DNA of 64,000 bases from Planctomycetia bacterium (GTDB taxonomy: Bacteria > Planctomycetota > Planctomycetia > Pirellulales > Thermoguttaceae). Each line of letters starts with the position of its first letter. Positions within the stretch are counted from its first letter, which is position 1. The notes beneath the pieces were generated by a model, which searched no databases, was not told the origin of the DNA, and was given only the letters and a program-made list of their open reading frames with translations. The stretch spans positions 294,033 to 358,032 of the forward strand of contig JAUNSJ010000001.1 of assembly GCA_030539295.1 (NCBI GenBank), written 5' to 3'. Made by a program: the position numbers and the translations under genes. Below are positions 1 to 7,826 of the stretch, piece by piece.

Positions 1-427
1 TTAAATTAAGTTTTTTTGCAAAGTGACAAAAGTCGCGCAACTGCTCCATACGTTCTGCTCGTGTGGATTCCGGAACAAGCCCCACCGTTTCCGCAACAAG
101 AGGAATTGTTTTATAGCTTTCACCGGTGAACCCGCCTTGCATGGAGGTGATCCTTTTACCTGCGTCGGTAACTTTTTTCAGAATGTTCTCCGCATCTTGC
201 GGTGAACGATGTTCGGGAAATGGCGTCTTGATTTGGACCGCATCAATATCCAGGGTCAAGGCACGGTCCAGTTCAATTCCCGCACCATGTTCGTCGTACC
301 GTGCAATGACGCCAACCGGCCAATAGTCATTCGGCGCCTCCTGTCCGTATCCGTTCCAGCAATTCAGAGCGAAGCAGCAGGTTATTGCTGTCAAGAGCGT
401 GCAAAAAATTTTTTCATCTCGATTCAT
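1..427 (-). CDS. Exported sugar phosphate isomerase/epimerase-like protein, 5' part only
   Basis: The reading frame opens at an ATG at 427, preceded by a GGAAC/AGAG ribosome-binding region, and runs off the window at base 1, leaving about 142 codons. Residues 1-29 form a basic-hydrophobic signal peptide ending near GYGQ. The mature part (EAPNDYWPVGVIARYDEHGA onwards, then LDIDAVQIKTP and a helix beginning SPQDAENI) has the beta1-alpha1-beta2 look of xylose-isomerase-like TIM barrels (AP endonuclease 2 superfamily), a family abundant in Planctomycetes. Metal-binding residues would lie in the missing part. It is followed upstream by a XylR-type regulator on the same strand, which fits a sugar-catabolism role. 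The family call is inferred from fold-like pattern only. Confidence 0.6.
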   Translation of the reverse strand, partial: MNRDEKIFCTLLTAITCCFALNCWNGYGQEAPNDYWPVGVIARYDEHGAGIELDRALTLDIDAVQIKTPFPEHRSPQDAENILKKVTDAGKRITSMQGGFTGESYKTIPLVAETVGLVPESTRAERMEQLRDFCHFAKKLNL

Positions 428-649
428 CTCTTGTTCCTTTCCAAAGTGGGTGACTCTGTTCAGCCAATCAATACACAACAATATACATCCGAACAAACAA
501 AAAGTCAATGCTCAAATATCGTCAAAATAGGTACAAATTACGCCATAATTCCGCGGAATAAAAAAGACGAAAGTACCGCAAAATCCGGCAAAAATCAGCT
601 TGCCCGATCCAAAATATTTTATCTCAACTGCGAAGAAGCGGAAAAAAAT

Positions 650-1819
650 TCAAGAATGAAAGGTATTGCGGCGGTACATCGACGGCGTCATTCCGTGAAC
701 TTTACGGAAAGAATTAATGAAATATTTCAGAGACGCGAACCCACTGGCGAATGCGATTTCGTGAAGGTTCAATTGAGTTTCACGGAGCAACATACAGGCA
801 TGCTCCATTTTCAGACGAATAAGTTCCTGCTCAGGCGTGCGATTAAGAAGTTGCAGGAAAGCTCTTTGGAGAGTTCTGGCCGAGAGATTAACCGCGTTAA
901 GGACGTCAGCAACGCGAACGCCACTGGTCGCGTTATCCCTCATGAAACGAATCGCCTGAGCAATGTCAGGATTCGAGCAATGAATGATATTGGTCGACCC
1001 GCGTTCCACCAGTCCGACTGGGGTAACGCGAATGGGCGCTTGCGGCTGGTGATGGCGGCGGTCCATTTTTTCGTCCAGGAGCCGGGCTGCTTCGTAACCA
1101 ATTCCGTAAGAATTAATATTAATACTGGAAAGAGAGGGCGTTATGGCGTCGCAAAGGCAGTCATCGTTGCCAACGCCCAATACGGCAACCTCTTCGGGAA
1201 CAACGATCCCCAATTTTTGACAAGCGTTTATCACCCTTATGGCAGCGGCGTCAAATCCTGCCAAAATCCCAATGGGTTTCGGTAAGGTTTTAAGCCAGCG
1301 GAGGAGTCGTCGTTCGTCGTTTGAATCCCACTCGGGCGCGTTATCAATAAATTTTTCCGTTTCGAGGGGAGGCAAAAGATGAACATTGATTCCCGCATTC
1401 TGACAGCATTGAACGAAACTCTCCTGCCGCAGCCGAATCCACCAGGAATTACTGTGTGTGTAAAAGGCGATGTGACGCAGACCACAATTTTGGAAATGAG
1501 ACAGGGCAAGTTCCGCGGTCTTCATACGATCACAATAGACTTCACTGGGTATGTTGCTGTTATTACCGAACAGTTCGACCACAGGCACATCAAACCGCTG
1601 CAAAAAACGTATCATGGACGCGTTACCACTGCGAGAAATGATTCCGTGTCCTTTCCAATCTTTAAGCCAGGTTGGCAGTGGGTCAAAAAAACCACGGTTC
1701 TCAATATTGATCTGCCAGTGCTTGCGCTCTCTGACATAAGAGGTTATTCCCCGAAAGATTCCTCGACCGAATCCTGTCGTCGTCTCAATAATCAACAAAA
1801 TTTGTTTCCTCTGTCGCAC
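650..1819 (-). CDS. XylR-family (AraC-type) transcriptional regulator
   Basis: A 389-residue protein, matching the size of E. coli XylR (392). Residues about 6-275 form a LacI/ribose-binding-type ligand domain (ILLIIETTTGFGRGIFRGI at the start, ILAGFDAAAIRVINAC and VAVLGVGNDD later). Residues about 288-385 form an AraC HTH pair ending in FASLKYFINSFRKVHGMTP. I chose a GTG start at 1819, beside a GGGGG purine run, because the longer frame to 2005 adds 62 residues with no family match and runs into the neighbouring dehydrogenase gene. It probably senses a sugar and controls adjacent catabolic genes. It is a paralogue of the damaged gene at 54143-55341. Confidence 0.85.
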   Translation of the reverse strand: MRQRKQILLIIETTTGFGRGIFRGITSYVRERKHWQINIENRGFFDPLPTWLKDWKGHGIISRSGNASMIRFLQRFDVPVVELFGNNSNIPSEVYCDRMKTAELALSHFQNCGLRHIAFYTHSNSWWIRLRQESFVQCCQNAGINVHLLPPLETEKFIDNAPEWDSNDERRLLRWLKTLPKPIGILAGFDAAAIRVINACQKLGIVVPEEVAVLGVGNDDCLCDAITPSLSSININSYGIGYEAARLLDEKMDRRHHQPQAPIRVTPVGLVERGSTNIIHCSNPDIAQAIRFMRDNATSGVRVADVLNAVNLSARTLQRAFLQLLNRTPEQELIRLKMEHACMLLRETQLNLHEIAFASGFASLKYFINSFRKVHGMTPSMYRRNTFHS

Positions 1820-1875
1820 GAATGACCCCCCTGTTATTAGACCATTAAAACTGACCGGTAACGATTCCGCCTGTT

Positions 1876-1908
1876 CCCGGTTCCGTTTAAGTATGGCACG
1901 GAACCGGG
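1876..1908. terminator. Strong hairpin without U tract, 3' of the alcohol dehydrogenase gene
   Basis: CCCGGTTCCG (1876-1885) pairs perfectly with CGGAACCGGG (1899-1908) around a 13-nt loop, and three more outer pairs include one wobble. It lies between the end of the dehydrogenase gene and the start of the XylR gene, both on the minus strand. No T run follows on either strand. It could be a terminator, an mRNA 3'-end stabiliser or an attenuator for the regulator gene. Confidence 0.5.
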
Positions 1909-1955
1909 GACTGAGAAACAAACGTTGACTAAATTTTTCAACGCAGGAGCGGAAG

Positions 1956-3167
1956 TCAGGCCAAACGTTGGAGCGACTTCCGGTATATGTCACGAACCGT
2001 ATCACGCGTCGCCTCGGTGGGCGCCACGGAAAGCAAAACGGAGAGAGAAGGCGTGGCGAAAACCAACTCGGTCAACTCTTCCAGGTCGTTCTGCGTGAAA
2101 TTTTCGTCGGTAAGCTTACTCGTTGCGCCTTGGTCGAAGAGCCATTGCTCCACGGCATGAGCGGCCTTACGGGCATCGGCGGCCTCCGGCTTGAGATTCG
2201 GGGCAATAGGAGCGAGGATATCGGCGAGTACTTCCGCTCGGGCCGGATAAATATTTTCAAGGACCGCCGGTAAGAGAATAGCCAGACCGAGCCCGTGAGT
2301 AATTTCAGGTCGTGCTCCGGAAAGCGGATGCTCCAGAGCGTGCGTGTAATGAAGGAAGCCATTATCGAAAGACATGCCACCCAGGAGTGCGGCGTACGCG
2401 AGATGATAGCGAGCAATGCGGTCCTGCGGGTTCGCCATGGCCACAGGAAGATATTCGGCGACCAGAGCCACAACTTCGCGGGCAAGCGTTATGGCCAGTG
2501 GATTGGTGATCGTACTCGTGGCCGCTTCGACCACATGATTTAAGGCATCTATACTGGTATAGAGAATCTGCTTCGGTGGCAGAGACATCATGAGGTCCGG
2601 GTCGTCGATCGACCACGTCGGATAGAGGCATTCGCAGGCAATAGCCGGTTTGTATTTCTTACCCGAAACAGAGGCGACCGCCACACGATTGCCTTCGGAC
2701 CCGGTCCCGTGAGTTAAGTTAATGGCAATAATCGGCAGCGCACGTTCGGGCGTGAACTTCCACTCGAAGAGTTCCGCCCCCGTCTTGTCCGGGTACTCCA
2801 AGAGAATGGCCACACTTTTAGCCGTATCGATGGGACTGCCGCCACCAATACCGAGCACAGCCTGGGCACCGAATGCCCGTCCCTGCTGCGTTGCCTCATC
2901 GATAGCCACCGTTTCCGGATTGGGCGTAACGCGGTCGTAAAGCGACCACTGTATGCCCGCAGCGGACAGGGCCTTTTCCACCGGTGTCCAAGCGCCGGAA
3001 ACCTTGTACGCCGTTGGGGTTGAGACAACTAAAATGCGGGTAATCCCTTTGTCTTTAAGCTCCTTGGCAATATCAGCCATTTTCTCAATCGCACCAAAGC
3101 CGAAATGGACCAGAGCACGTCCACGAATTGTCGTAACAGAATCTATATTCATGTACTTATCAAACAT
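1956..3167 (-). CDS. Iron-containing alcohol dehydrogenase
   Basis: A 403-residue NAD(P)-dependent group III (Fe) alcohol dehydrogenase, cytoplasmic, of usual family length. The nucleotide-binding loop GGGSPIDTAK is at 108-117. Candidate metal ligands are D207 and H211 in SIDALNHVVEA, one of H276/H280 in THALEHPLSG, and H291 in ITHGLG. The ATG at 3167 follows a GGAG-like sequence (AAAAGAAGGAGTT). The exact alcohol or aldehyde cannot be read. The stretch 3168-3368 between this gene and the LysR gene holds no gene, only a short GGCCT/AGGCC hairpin at 3213-3228. Confidence 0.92.
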   Translation of the reverse strand: MFDKYMNIDSVTTIRGRALVHFGFGAIEKMADIAKELKDKGITRILVVSTPTAYKVSGAWTPVEKALSAAGIQWSLYDRVTPNPETVAIDEATQQGRAFGAQAVLGIGGGSPIDTAKSVAILLEYPDKTGAELFEWKFTPERALPIIAINLTHGTGSEGNRVAVASVSGKKYKPAIACECLYPTWSIDDPDLMMSLPPKQILYTSIDALNHVVEAATSTITNPLAITLAREVVALVAEYLPVAMANPQDRIARYHLAYAALLGGMSFDNGFLHYTHALEHPLSGARPEITHGLGLAILLPAVLENIYPARAEVLADILAPIAPNLKPEAADARKAAHAVEQWLFDQGATSKLTDENFTQNDLEELTELVFATPSLSVLLSVAPTEATRDTVRDIYRKSLQRLA

Positions 3168-3368
3168 AACTTAAACTCCTTCTTTTCCTTATGAAAATAG
3201 CGCTGCAGTCCGGGCCTCGTGAAAGGCCAAGACGCCCAAAAGCTTCCTCATTCTCTATTGTATCGCATGGACGATGAATTTCAAGAGGGCGCAATCACCG
3301 CCTTGGGACGCGGGGTGCGTGCCAAATTTTCTCGCGAAGATAGGGAGAGCCTGCTCGCCAGGGCCCTA

Positions 3369-4265
3369 TCAATTCTGGCCGTATTTTTTTGTAACTTTCT
3401 CCATAAAAATCGTGGCAGCCGGTGAAAAGACTTGGTATTTTTTCCAGACAATATCAAGTCCGCTTTCCAGTAAGGGCGAAAAGGGACGAAAACAGAGCGA
3501 ACTGTGCCTCGTGACGTTCACCAGCTTATCGATCGTTATGGCACAACCGAGTCCGGACTCCACAAGCAGGGCAGCGTTGTAAATTAAATTGAAAGTTGCA
3601 ACTACATTCAATTTTTCCAGATTGCCGCCGAACCAGTTTTGATACGGATTGCCGACACGATCCTGCCGTATCATGTATCGGGACGCGATCAGGGGCACAT
3701 CCAGCAGATCCCGGGGTGCAATCGTTTTTTTCGCGGCCAGCGGATGATCTTTACGCAGTACGATTCCCCAAACGTCTTTGTCCGGAAGACTGACACTGTT
3801 GTATTTTGAAATATCGACAGGCTGAATCACGACCCCGAAATCGATAAGACCTTTATCCAGACGGTCGATGACGTCCTCCGCATTGCCGCTGTAAAGGTCG
3901 TAATGAATGTCAGGATAGTCTTTTCTCATGTCGTGAAAGACTTCGGCAATCGCGTTCATGGCGTTACTTTCGCCGCCACCGATGTGAATTGTCCCGGAGA
4001 CACTTTCGCCCAGCGAATAGAATTCGTCTTCCGTTTTTTCCACGATCGCCATGATTTCCCCCGCCCGCTTACGAAGGAGCATGCCTTCCGGCGTCAGAGT
4101 AATATTGTGACTGCCGCGAATAAAAAGTTTTTGGCCCAATTCCTGCTCCAGGTCTTTCAACTGGCGGGATAACGTGGGTTGCGTAACCTGAAGCGACTGC
4201 GACGCTGCGGTAATGCTCCCTTCCCAAGCCACCTCAAGGAAATACTTTAAGACCCTTAATTCCAT
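3369..4265 (-). CDS. LysR-family transcriptional regulator
   Basis: A 298-residue LTTR. Residues 1-60 are the winged HTH (MELRVLKYFLEVAWEGSITA, then SLQVTQPTLSRQLKDLE) and residues about 90-298 the effector-binding domain (TIHIGGGESNAMNAIAEVFH onwards). It is transcribed divergently from the redox operon beginning at 4423. The 157-bp gap holds a promoter for each direction plus two dyads of LTTR type, so the simplest reading is autoregulation and control of the operon. The effector is unknown, but the reductase and hydrolase targets suggest a small aromatic or carbonyl compound. Confidence 0.93.
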   Translation of the reverse strand: MELRVLKYFLEVAWEGSITAASQSLQVTQPTLSRQLKDLEQELGQKLFIRGSHNITLTPEGMLLRKRAGEIMAIVEKTEDEFYSLGESVSGTIHIGGGESNAMNAIAEVFHDMRKDYPDIHYDLYSGNAEDVIDRLDKGLIDFGVVIQPVDISKYNSVSLPDKDVWGIVLRKDHPLAAKKTIAPRDLLDVPLIASRYMIRQDRVGNPYQNWFGGNLEKLNVVATFNLIYNAALLVESGLGCAITIDKLVNVTRHSSLCFRPFSPLLESGLDIVWKKYQVFSPAATIFMEKVTKKYGQN

Positions 4266-4295
4266 CGTTTTATCCTCCTCTTCTTCTACCTTGTC

Positions 4296-4323
4296 AGTAT
4301 ACCCAATTATTTATGCCTGTCAA
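4296..4323 (-). promoter_or_regulatory. Promoter of the LysR gene
   Basis: On the minus strand TTGACA (4323-4318), a 16-bp spacer and TATACT (4301-4296): a near-consensus sigma70 promoter reading into the regulator gene that starts at 4265. Confidence 0.75.
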
Positions 4324-4350
4324 GCATACCATACTATGCCATATAGGCAT
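4324..4350. promoter_or_regulatory. LysR-type binding dyads between divergent promoters
   Basis: Two dyads overlap here: GCATA-N6-TATGC at 4324-4339 and ATGCC-ATATA-GGCAT at 4336-4350. The second fits the T-N11-A rule for LTTR operators. They sit between the leftward promoter (4296-4323) and the rightward promoter (4351-4378), the classical position for a LysR activator that also represses itself. Confidence 0.65.
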
Positions 4351-4378
4351 TTGCTATTTCTTTAACTTGTGCTATACT
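4351..4378 (+). promoter_or_regulatory. Promoter of the redox operon
   Basis: TTGCTA (4351-4356), a 16-bp spacer and TATACT (4373-4378). The weak -35 box directly abuts the LysR dyad, as expected of an activator-dependent promoter. Transcription would begin near 4385, about 38 bases before the first gene. Confidence 0.65.
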
Positions 4379-4422
4379 GATGAAAAGTTGAACTTTCCAT
4401 CCAAGGAAAACAGAAAAAAACC

Positions 4423-4698
4423 ATGAAAACAAACGTAATCAACAGGAACTTCGGGATAAATCGGTGCTCGCTGGTTCAAAATTTATTTGACGCCGGCTGC
4501 GACACGGATGCGATTCAGAGGTACACCCAACTTCAAAAGGAAGGAAAAATGCGGGAACAGTTGCGTCTTCTTGCCCAGCAAAGAAGGAATCTGCTCCACG
4601 TCATTCGTGAAAATCAGAAACGACTCGATTGCCTGGATTACCTGATTCACTGTATCGAAACGGACGACCCCAGCACCAGTCAGGAGAAACAGTCATGA
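4423..4698 (+). CDS. Small coiled-coil protein resembling the C-terminal part of MerR regulators
   Basis: A 91-residue cytoplasmic protein. The segment LFDAGCDTDAIQRYTQLQKE, then an L/R/Q-rich helix (EQLRLLAQQRRNLLHVIREN) and a final LDCLDYLIHCIE helix, follows the heptad pattern of the dimerising coiled coil of MerR-family regulators, but no helix-turn-helix precedes it. Its TGA overlaps the ATG of the next gene (ATGA at 4695-4698), so the two are translationally coupled. It is the first gene of the operon. It may be an effector-sensing or dimerising partner; the function is not established. Confidence 0.65.
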   Translation: MKTNVINRNFGINRCSLVQNLFDAGCDTDAIQRYTQLQKEGKMREQLRLLAQQRRNLLHVIRENQKRLDCLDYLIHCIETDDPSTSQEKQS

Positions 4699-6074
4699 AA
4701 AACAGAACAAGTTTTGTTATAGGAATGATTTGCTCGGTATTTATAATGATAAACTCTGTGGAGGCCCAGGAAAAAATGAACGTGCTTAATGAGAAAGAAT
4801 CAATCATTGTTGCGGTAAGCGCCAGCGCAGCCCGAGGCGATCAGGCGGCGCTCAAGATGGCTCTTACAGACGGTTTGGATGCCGGCATTACGGTCAACGA
4901 ATTTAAGGAAATTTTGGTACAGGTTTACGCCTATTGCGGCTTTCCCCGAAGTCTTAACGCACTGGGAACCTATATGTCGCTGCTGGAAGAACGGGGAGGT
5001 AGCGATCTTGAAGGGAAGTTACCCAGTCCGCTCCCGGCGGGGAAAAGCATTGACTTCGGAACGGCCAACCAAACGCAACTTTGCGGAGCGCCGGTCGAAG
5101 GACCTCTGTTCGACTTTGCTCCCGCTATTGACGAATTTTTGAAGGCTCATCTTTTTGGCGATATTTTTGCCCGGGATAATCTTGACTGGCGGACACGTGA
5201 ACTGGCGACAATTGCCATGCTGACCGCCATGCCAGGCGTGGAAGCCCAGCAGAAAGCACACATCGCCATTGGCAAAAAGAACGGTCTGTCCGAGGAGCAG
5301 ATATGCGAGATAGTTGCCTTGGCTCAGAAAGGAAACAGGACTGCGTCCGACCGCGACTCTTTTCCTTTGGGTGAAGAGAACAGCGGCTATGCCCAGTATT
5401 TCAGCGGCAAATCGTGGCTGGCACCCCTGGCGACGGATCAATCGCTCAATACCCCCATCTTCAATGTGACCTTTGAACCGGACTGCCGCAATAACTGGCA
5501 CAAACATTCCGGCGGACAGATTTTGATTGCCGTCCGTGGCGTTGGATATTATCAGGAGCGAGGTAAGGCGGCCCGGCGTCTGGTAGAAGGCGACGTCGTT
5601 GAAATTCCCAAGAACGTGGAGCACTGGCATGGCGCGGCGCCCGGCCACTGGTTTTCCCATCTTGCGGTCGAGTGCAATCCACAGAGCAATAAAAACACCT
5701 GGCTGGAACCCGTCACCGAGGATGATTACAAGGCGGCAACGTCAGAAGACAGCGTTCCGGCAAAAACACAAATGATTCGACTTGCGAAAATTTGCGTGCA
5801 TGCCGAGCAGATAAAGTCGTATAACACTTTGTTGCAAGAGGAAATTGAAACCTCGCTGCGTGTGGAACCAGGCGTGCTTTCTCTGTACGCAGTGGCAGAG
5901 AAGAGTGACCCTGCCCGAATAACAATCGTGGAAATCTATGCCGATGAAGAGGCCTATAAGAGTCACCTCCAAACACCACATTTTCGAAAGTACAAGGAGG
6001 GCACGCGTGACATGATTAAAGAGCTTGAACTCCTCGACGTCGATTCGCTTATTCCAGACGTGAAAATGAAGTAA
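4695..6074 (+). CDS. Exported carboxymuconolactone decarboxylase-like / cupin / ABM-monooxygenase fusion
   Basis: A 459-residue multidomain protein. Residues 1-24 are a signal peptide (cut near VEAQ). Two CMD/AhpD-like helical units follow (about 30-105 and 130-215; the second carries LDWRTRELATIAMLTAM and EEQICEIVAL). A cupin barrel spans about 235-335 (WHKHSGGQILIAVRG, then EGDVVEIPKNVEHWHGA, with H269, H271 and H310 as likely metal ligands). An antibiotic-biosynthesis-monooxygenase-like ferredoxin fold spans about 358-455. The first CMD unit keeps only one Cys, so an AhpD CXXC peroxidase role is unlikely. I use the ATG at 4695 because it is coupled to the upstream stop. CMD-cupin fusions are common beside LysR genes; the added ABM domain is unusual. 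The substrate is unknown. Confidence 0.85.
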   Translation: MKNRTSFVIGMICSVFIMINSVEAQEKMNVLNEKESIIVAVSASAARGDQAALKMALTDGLDAGITVNEFKEILVQVYAYCGFPRSLNALGTYMSLLEERGGSDLEGKLPSPLPAGKSIDFGTANQTQLCGAPVEGPLFDFAPAIDEFLKAHLFGDIFARDNLDWRTRELATIAMLTAMPGVEAQQKAHIAIGKKNGLSEEQICEIVALAQKGNRTASDRDSFPLGEENSGYAQYFSGKSWLAPLATDQSLNTPIFNVTFEPDCRNNWHKHSGGQILIAVRGVGYYQERGKAARRLVEGDVVEIPKNVEHWHGAAPGHWFSHLAVECNPQSNKNTWLEPVTEDDYKAATSEDSVPAKTQMIRLAKICVHAEQIKSYNTLLQEEIETSLRVEPGVLSLYAVAEKSDPARITIVEIYADEEAYKSHLQTPHFRKYKEGTRDMIKELELLDVDSLIPDVKMK

Positions 6075-6183
6075 AAAACACAAAAAGTAAATTTAAATTA
6101 CTTGAAACCGTGACTATGAAGCCAAAAGTATTTTCCATTTTAGTAAAAAACAGATGGATCAGGACAACAAATAAGGAGAACTC

Positions 6184-7761
6184 ATGCTAAGAACCATTCG
6201 AATCCTGTTGGCCATTTTCTTTTTCACCTCAATCTCGCTGCTGTTCCTTGATTTTACCGGGACGGTTAACGACGGGGTGGGCTGGATGGCGAAGTTACAG
6301 TTGTTGCCAGCGGTACTGTCGCTGAATATTGCCGCGTTCCTGGGCATTGTGGTCACGACACTGCTTATGGGTCGATTCTACTGCTCCACGCTCTGTCCGC
6401 TGGGAATTTTTCAAGATATTGTTTCCTGGCTGGCTGGCAAAAGGAAGAAGAATCGTTTTGTCTGGCAGGCGGGGGGCCATGGGTTGCGTTACAGCGTTCT
6501 CTTCCTGTTTTGCGTGCTGATTGTCTCGGCGGTTGGAACCAGTATTTATGCCTTGGCTCTTTTAATCGAACCGTATAGCATTTTCGGACGTATGGTGTCA
6601 CAGTTCATGGCTCCGGTGGTGCTATGGGTGAATAACCTGTTCGCGTTTGTGGCGAATCAGATGGGCGGCTATCTTCCCGGACCGGTTGAACTTCGTCCTT
6701 TCAATGGCGCTATGTTCGCTATTGCCGCAGCGTCCCTGGCCATACTTTTTGTTATGGCGTGGCGCAGAGGCCGACTCTACTGCAATTCGATATGCCCTGT
6801 CGGAACGATGCTTGGACTTCTGTCGCCATTGGCTCTTTTTAAGCCACGGATTCACAACGAGCAATGTGTGCATTGCGGTTTGTGCGAAAAGAATTGCAAG
6901 TCCTCCTGCATTGATTCCAAACGAGGCCTGTTTGATTACAGTCGGTGTGTCGTGTGCGGTGATTGTATCAAGGCGTGTAAAACGCATGCGATTCAGTTCC
7001 AATTGCCGCAGGCAAAGTCGTCCGCAGTTTCTGTGACTCCAAGCGAACCGGCGGCAAAGGCTGTCGTGTCACAATCTCCTGGCGGTAAAACAAAAGAGAA
7101 ATCACAAGAGACGGCTTTGGCCCGACGCGGTTTTTTGACTACAGTTCTATGCCTGTTTGCGGTCAAGACGGTCCATGCGCAGACGCCGAAAGAAGAATTT
7201 ACCGAACGTGGCGATGGCGGACTTGCCCCGCTTAAAGACCGTGGAATTCCTCTGCGGAAAACAGCAATTGTCCCGCCGGGTGCCGCGAGTCTTCGCAATT
7301 TTCAACGGCGATGCACCGCATGCCAGCTTTGCATTTCCGCTTGTCCGAATCATGTTTTACAGCCTTCGTCTCATCTCAAGTCCATGATGAGACCGGAAAT
7401 GTCCTTCGAATACGGCTGGTGCCGACCCGAATGTACAGAATGTTCGCAAGTCTGTCCCACCGGTGCGATTCAGTTCCTGTCGACCGCGGATAAATCATCA
7501 CAAAAGATTGGACATTCCGTTTGGACAAAAGAACATTGTATTGTTCTGACCGACGATGTTCAGTGCGATAACTGTGCACGTCACTGCCCAACAGAAGCGA
7601 TTCAAATGGTCTTGCTCGACCCAAATCATCCAAATTCAAAAAAAATTCCGATCGTCGACGACGAGAAATGTATCGGGTGCGGCGCTTGTGAATTCCTCTG
7701 TCCGGCCCGGCCGGTCAGTGCCCTGCACGTCGAGGGCCACGAACGACATCGTACGATATAA
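6184..7761 (+). CDS. NapH-like membrane polyferredoxin (4Fe-4S binding protein)
   Basis: A 525-residue integral membrane iron-sulfur protein. The N-terminal half has four to five hydrophobic spans with CX3CP motifs of NapH/CcoG type (C67/C71 and C200/C204), followed by two 4Fe-4S motifs (C228-C238 and C255-C265). A basic twin-arginine-like stretch (ARRGFL near 314) and a further hydrophobic segment lead into a second ferredoxin-like region with four Cys groups (C377-C387, C413-C424, C461-C468, C496-C506). The start follows AAGGAG. It probably carries electrons between the cytoplasm and exported partners in this operon; the direction cannot be read from sequence. Confidence 0.88.
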   Translation: MLRTIRILLAIFFFTSISLLFLDFTGTVNDGVGWMAKLQLLPAVLSLNIAAFLGIVVTTLLMGRFYCSTLCPLGIFQDIVSWLAGKRKKNRFVWQAGGHGLRYSVLFLFCVLIVSAVGTSIYALALLIEPYSIFGRMVSQFMAPVVLWVNNLFAFVANQMGGYLPGPVELRPFNGAMFAIAAASLAILFVMAWRRGRLYCNSICPVGTMLGLLSPLALFKPRIHNEQCVHCGLCEKNCKSSCIDSKRGLFDYSRCVVCGDCIKACKTHAIQFQLPQAKSSAVSVTPSEPAAKAVVSQSPGGKTKEKSQETALARRGFLTTVLCLFAVKTVHAQTPKEEFTERGDGGLAPLKDRGIPLRKTAIVPPGAASLRNFQRRCTACQLCISACPNHVLQPSSHLKSMMRPEMSFEYGWCRPECTECSQVCPTGAIQFLSTADKSSQKIGHSVWTKEHCIVLTDDVQCDNCARHCPTEAIQMVLLDPNHPNSKKIPIVDDEKCIGCGACEFLCPARPVSALHVEGHERHRTI

Positions 7762-7826
7762 ACAGCTTCAGCGTGTAACAGATTAACGAAAAAACACAAA
7801 AACGCAAGGGTCATAAAGGAAGTAAG

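Noticed and set aside
209-1285. A 358-codon open frame on the plus strand opposite the XylR gene and the epimerase start
   Set aside because: Its product matches no family, whereas the minus strand carries a complete XylR protein and an exported epimerase start with good ribosome sites.
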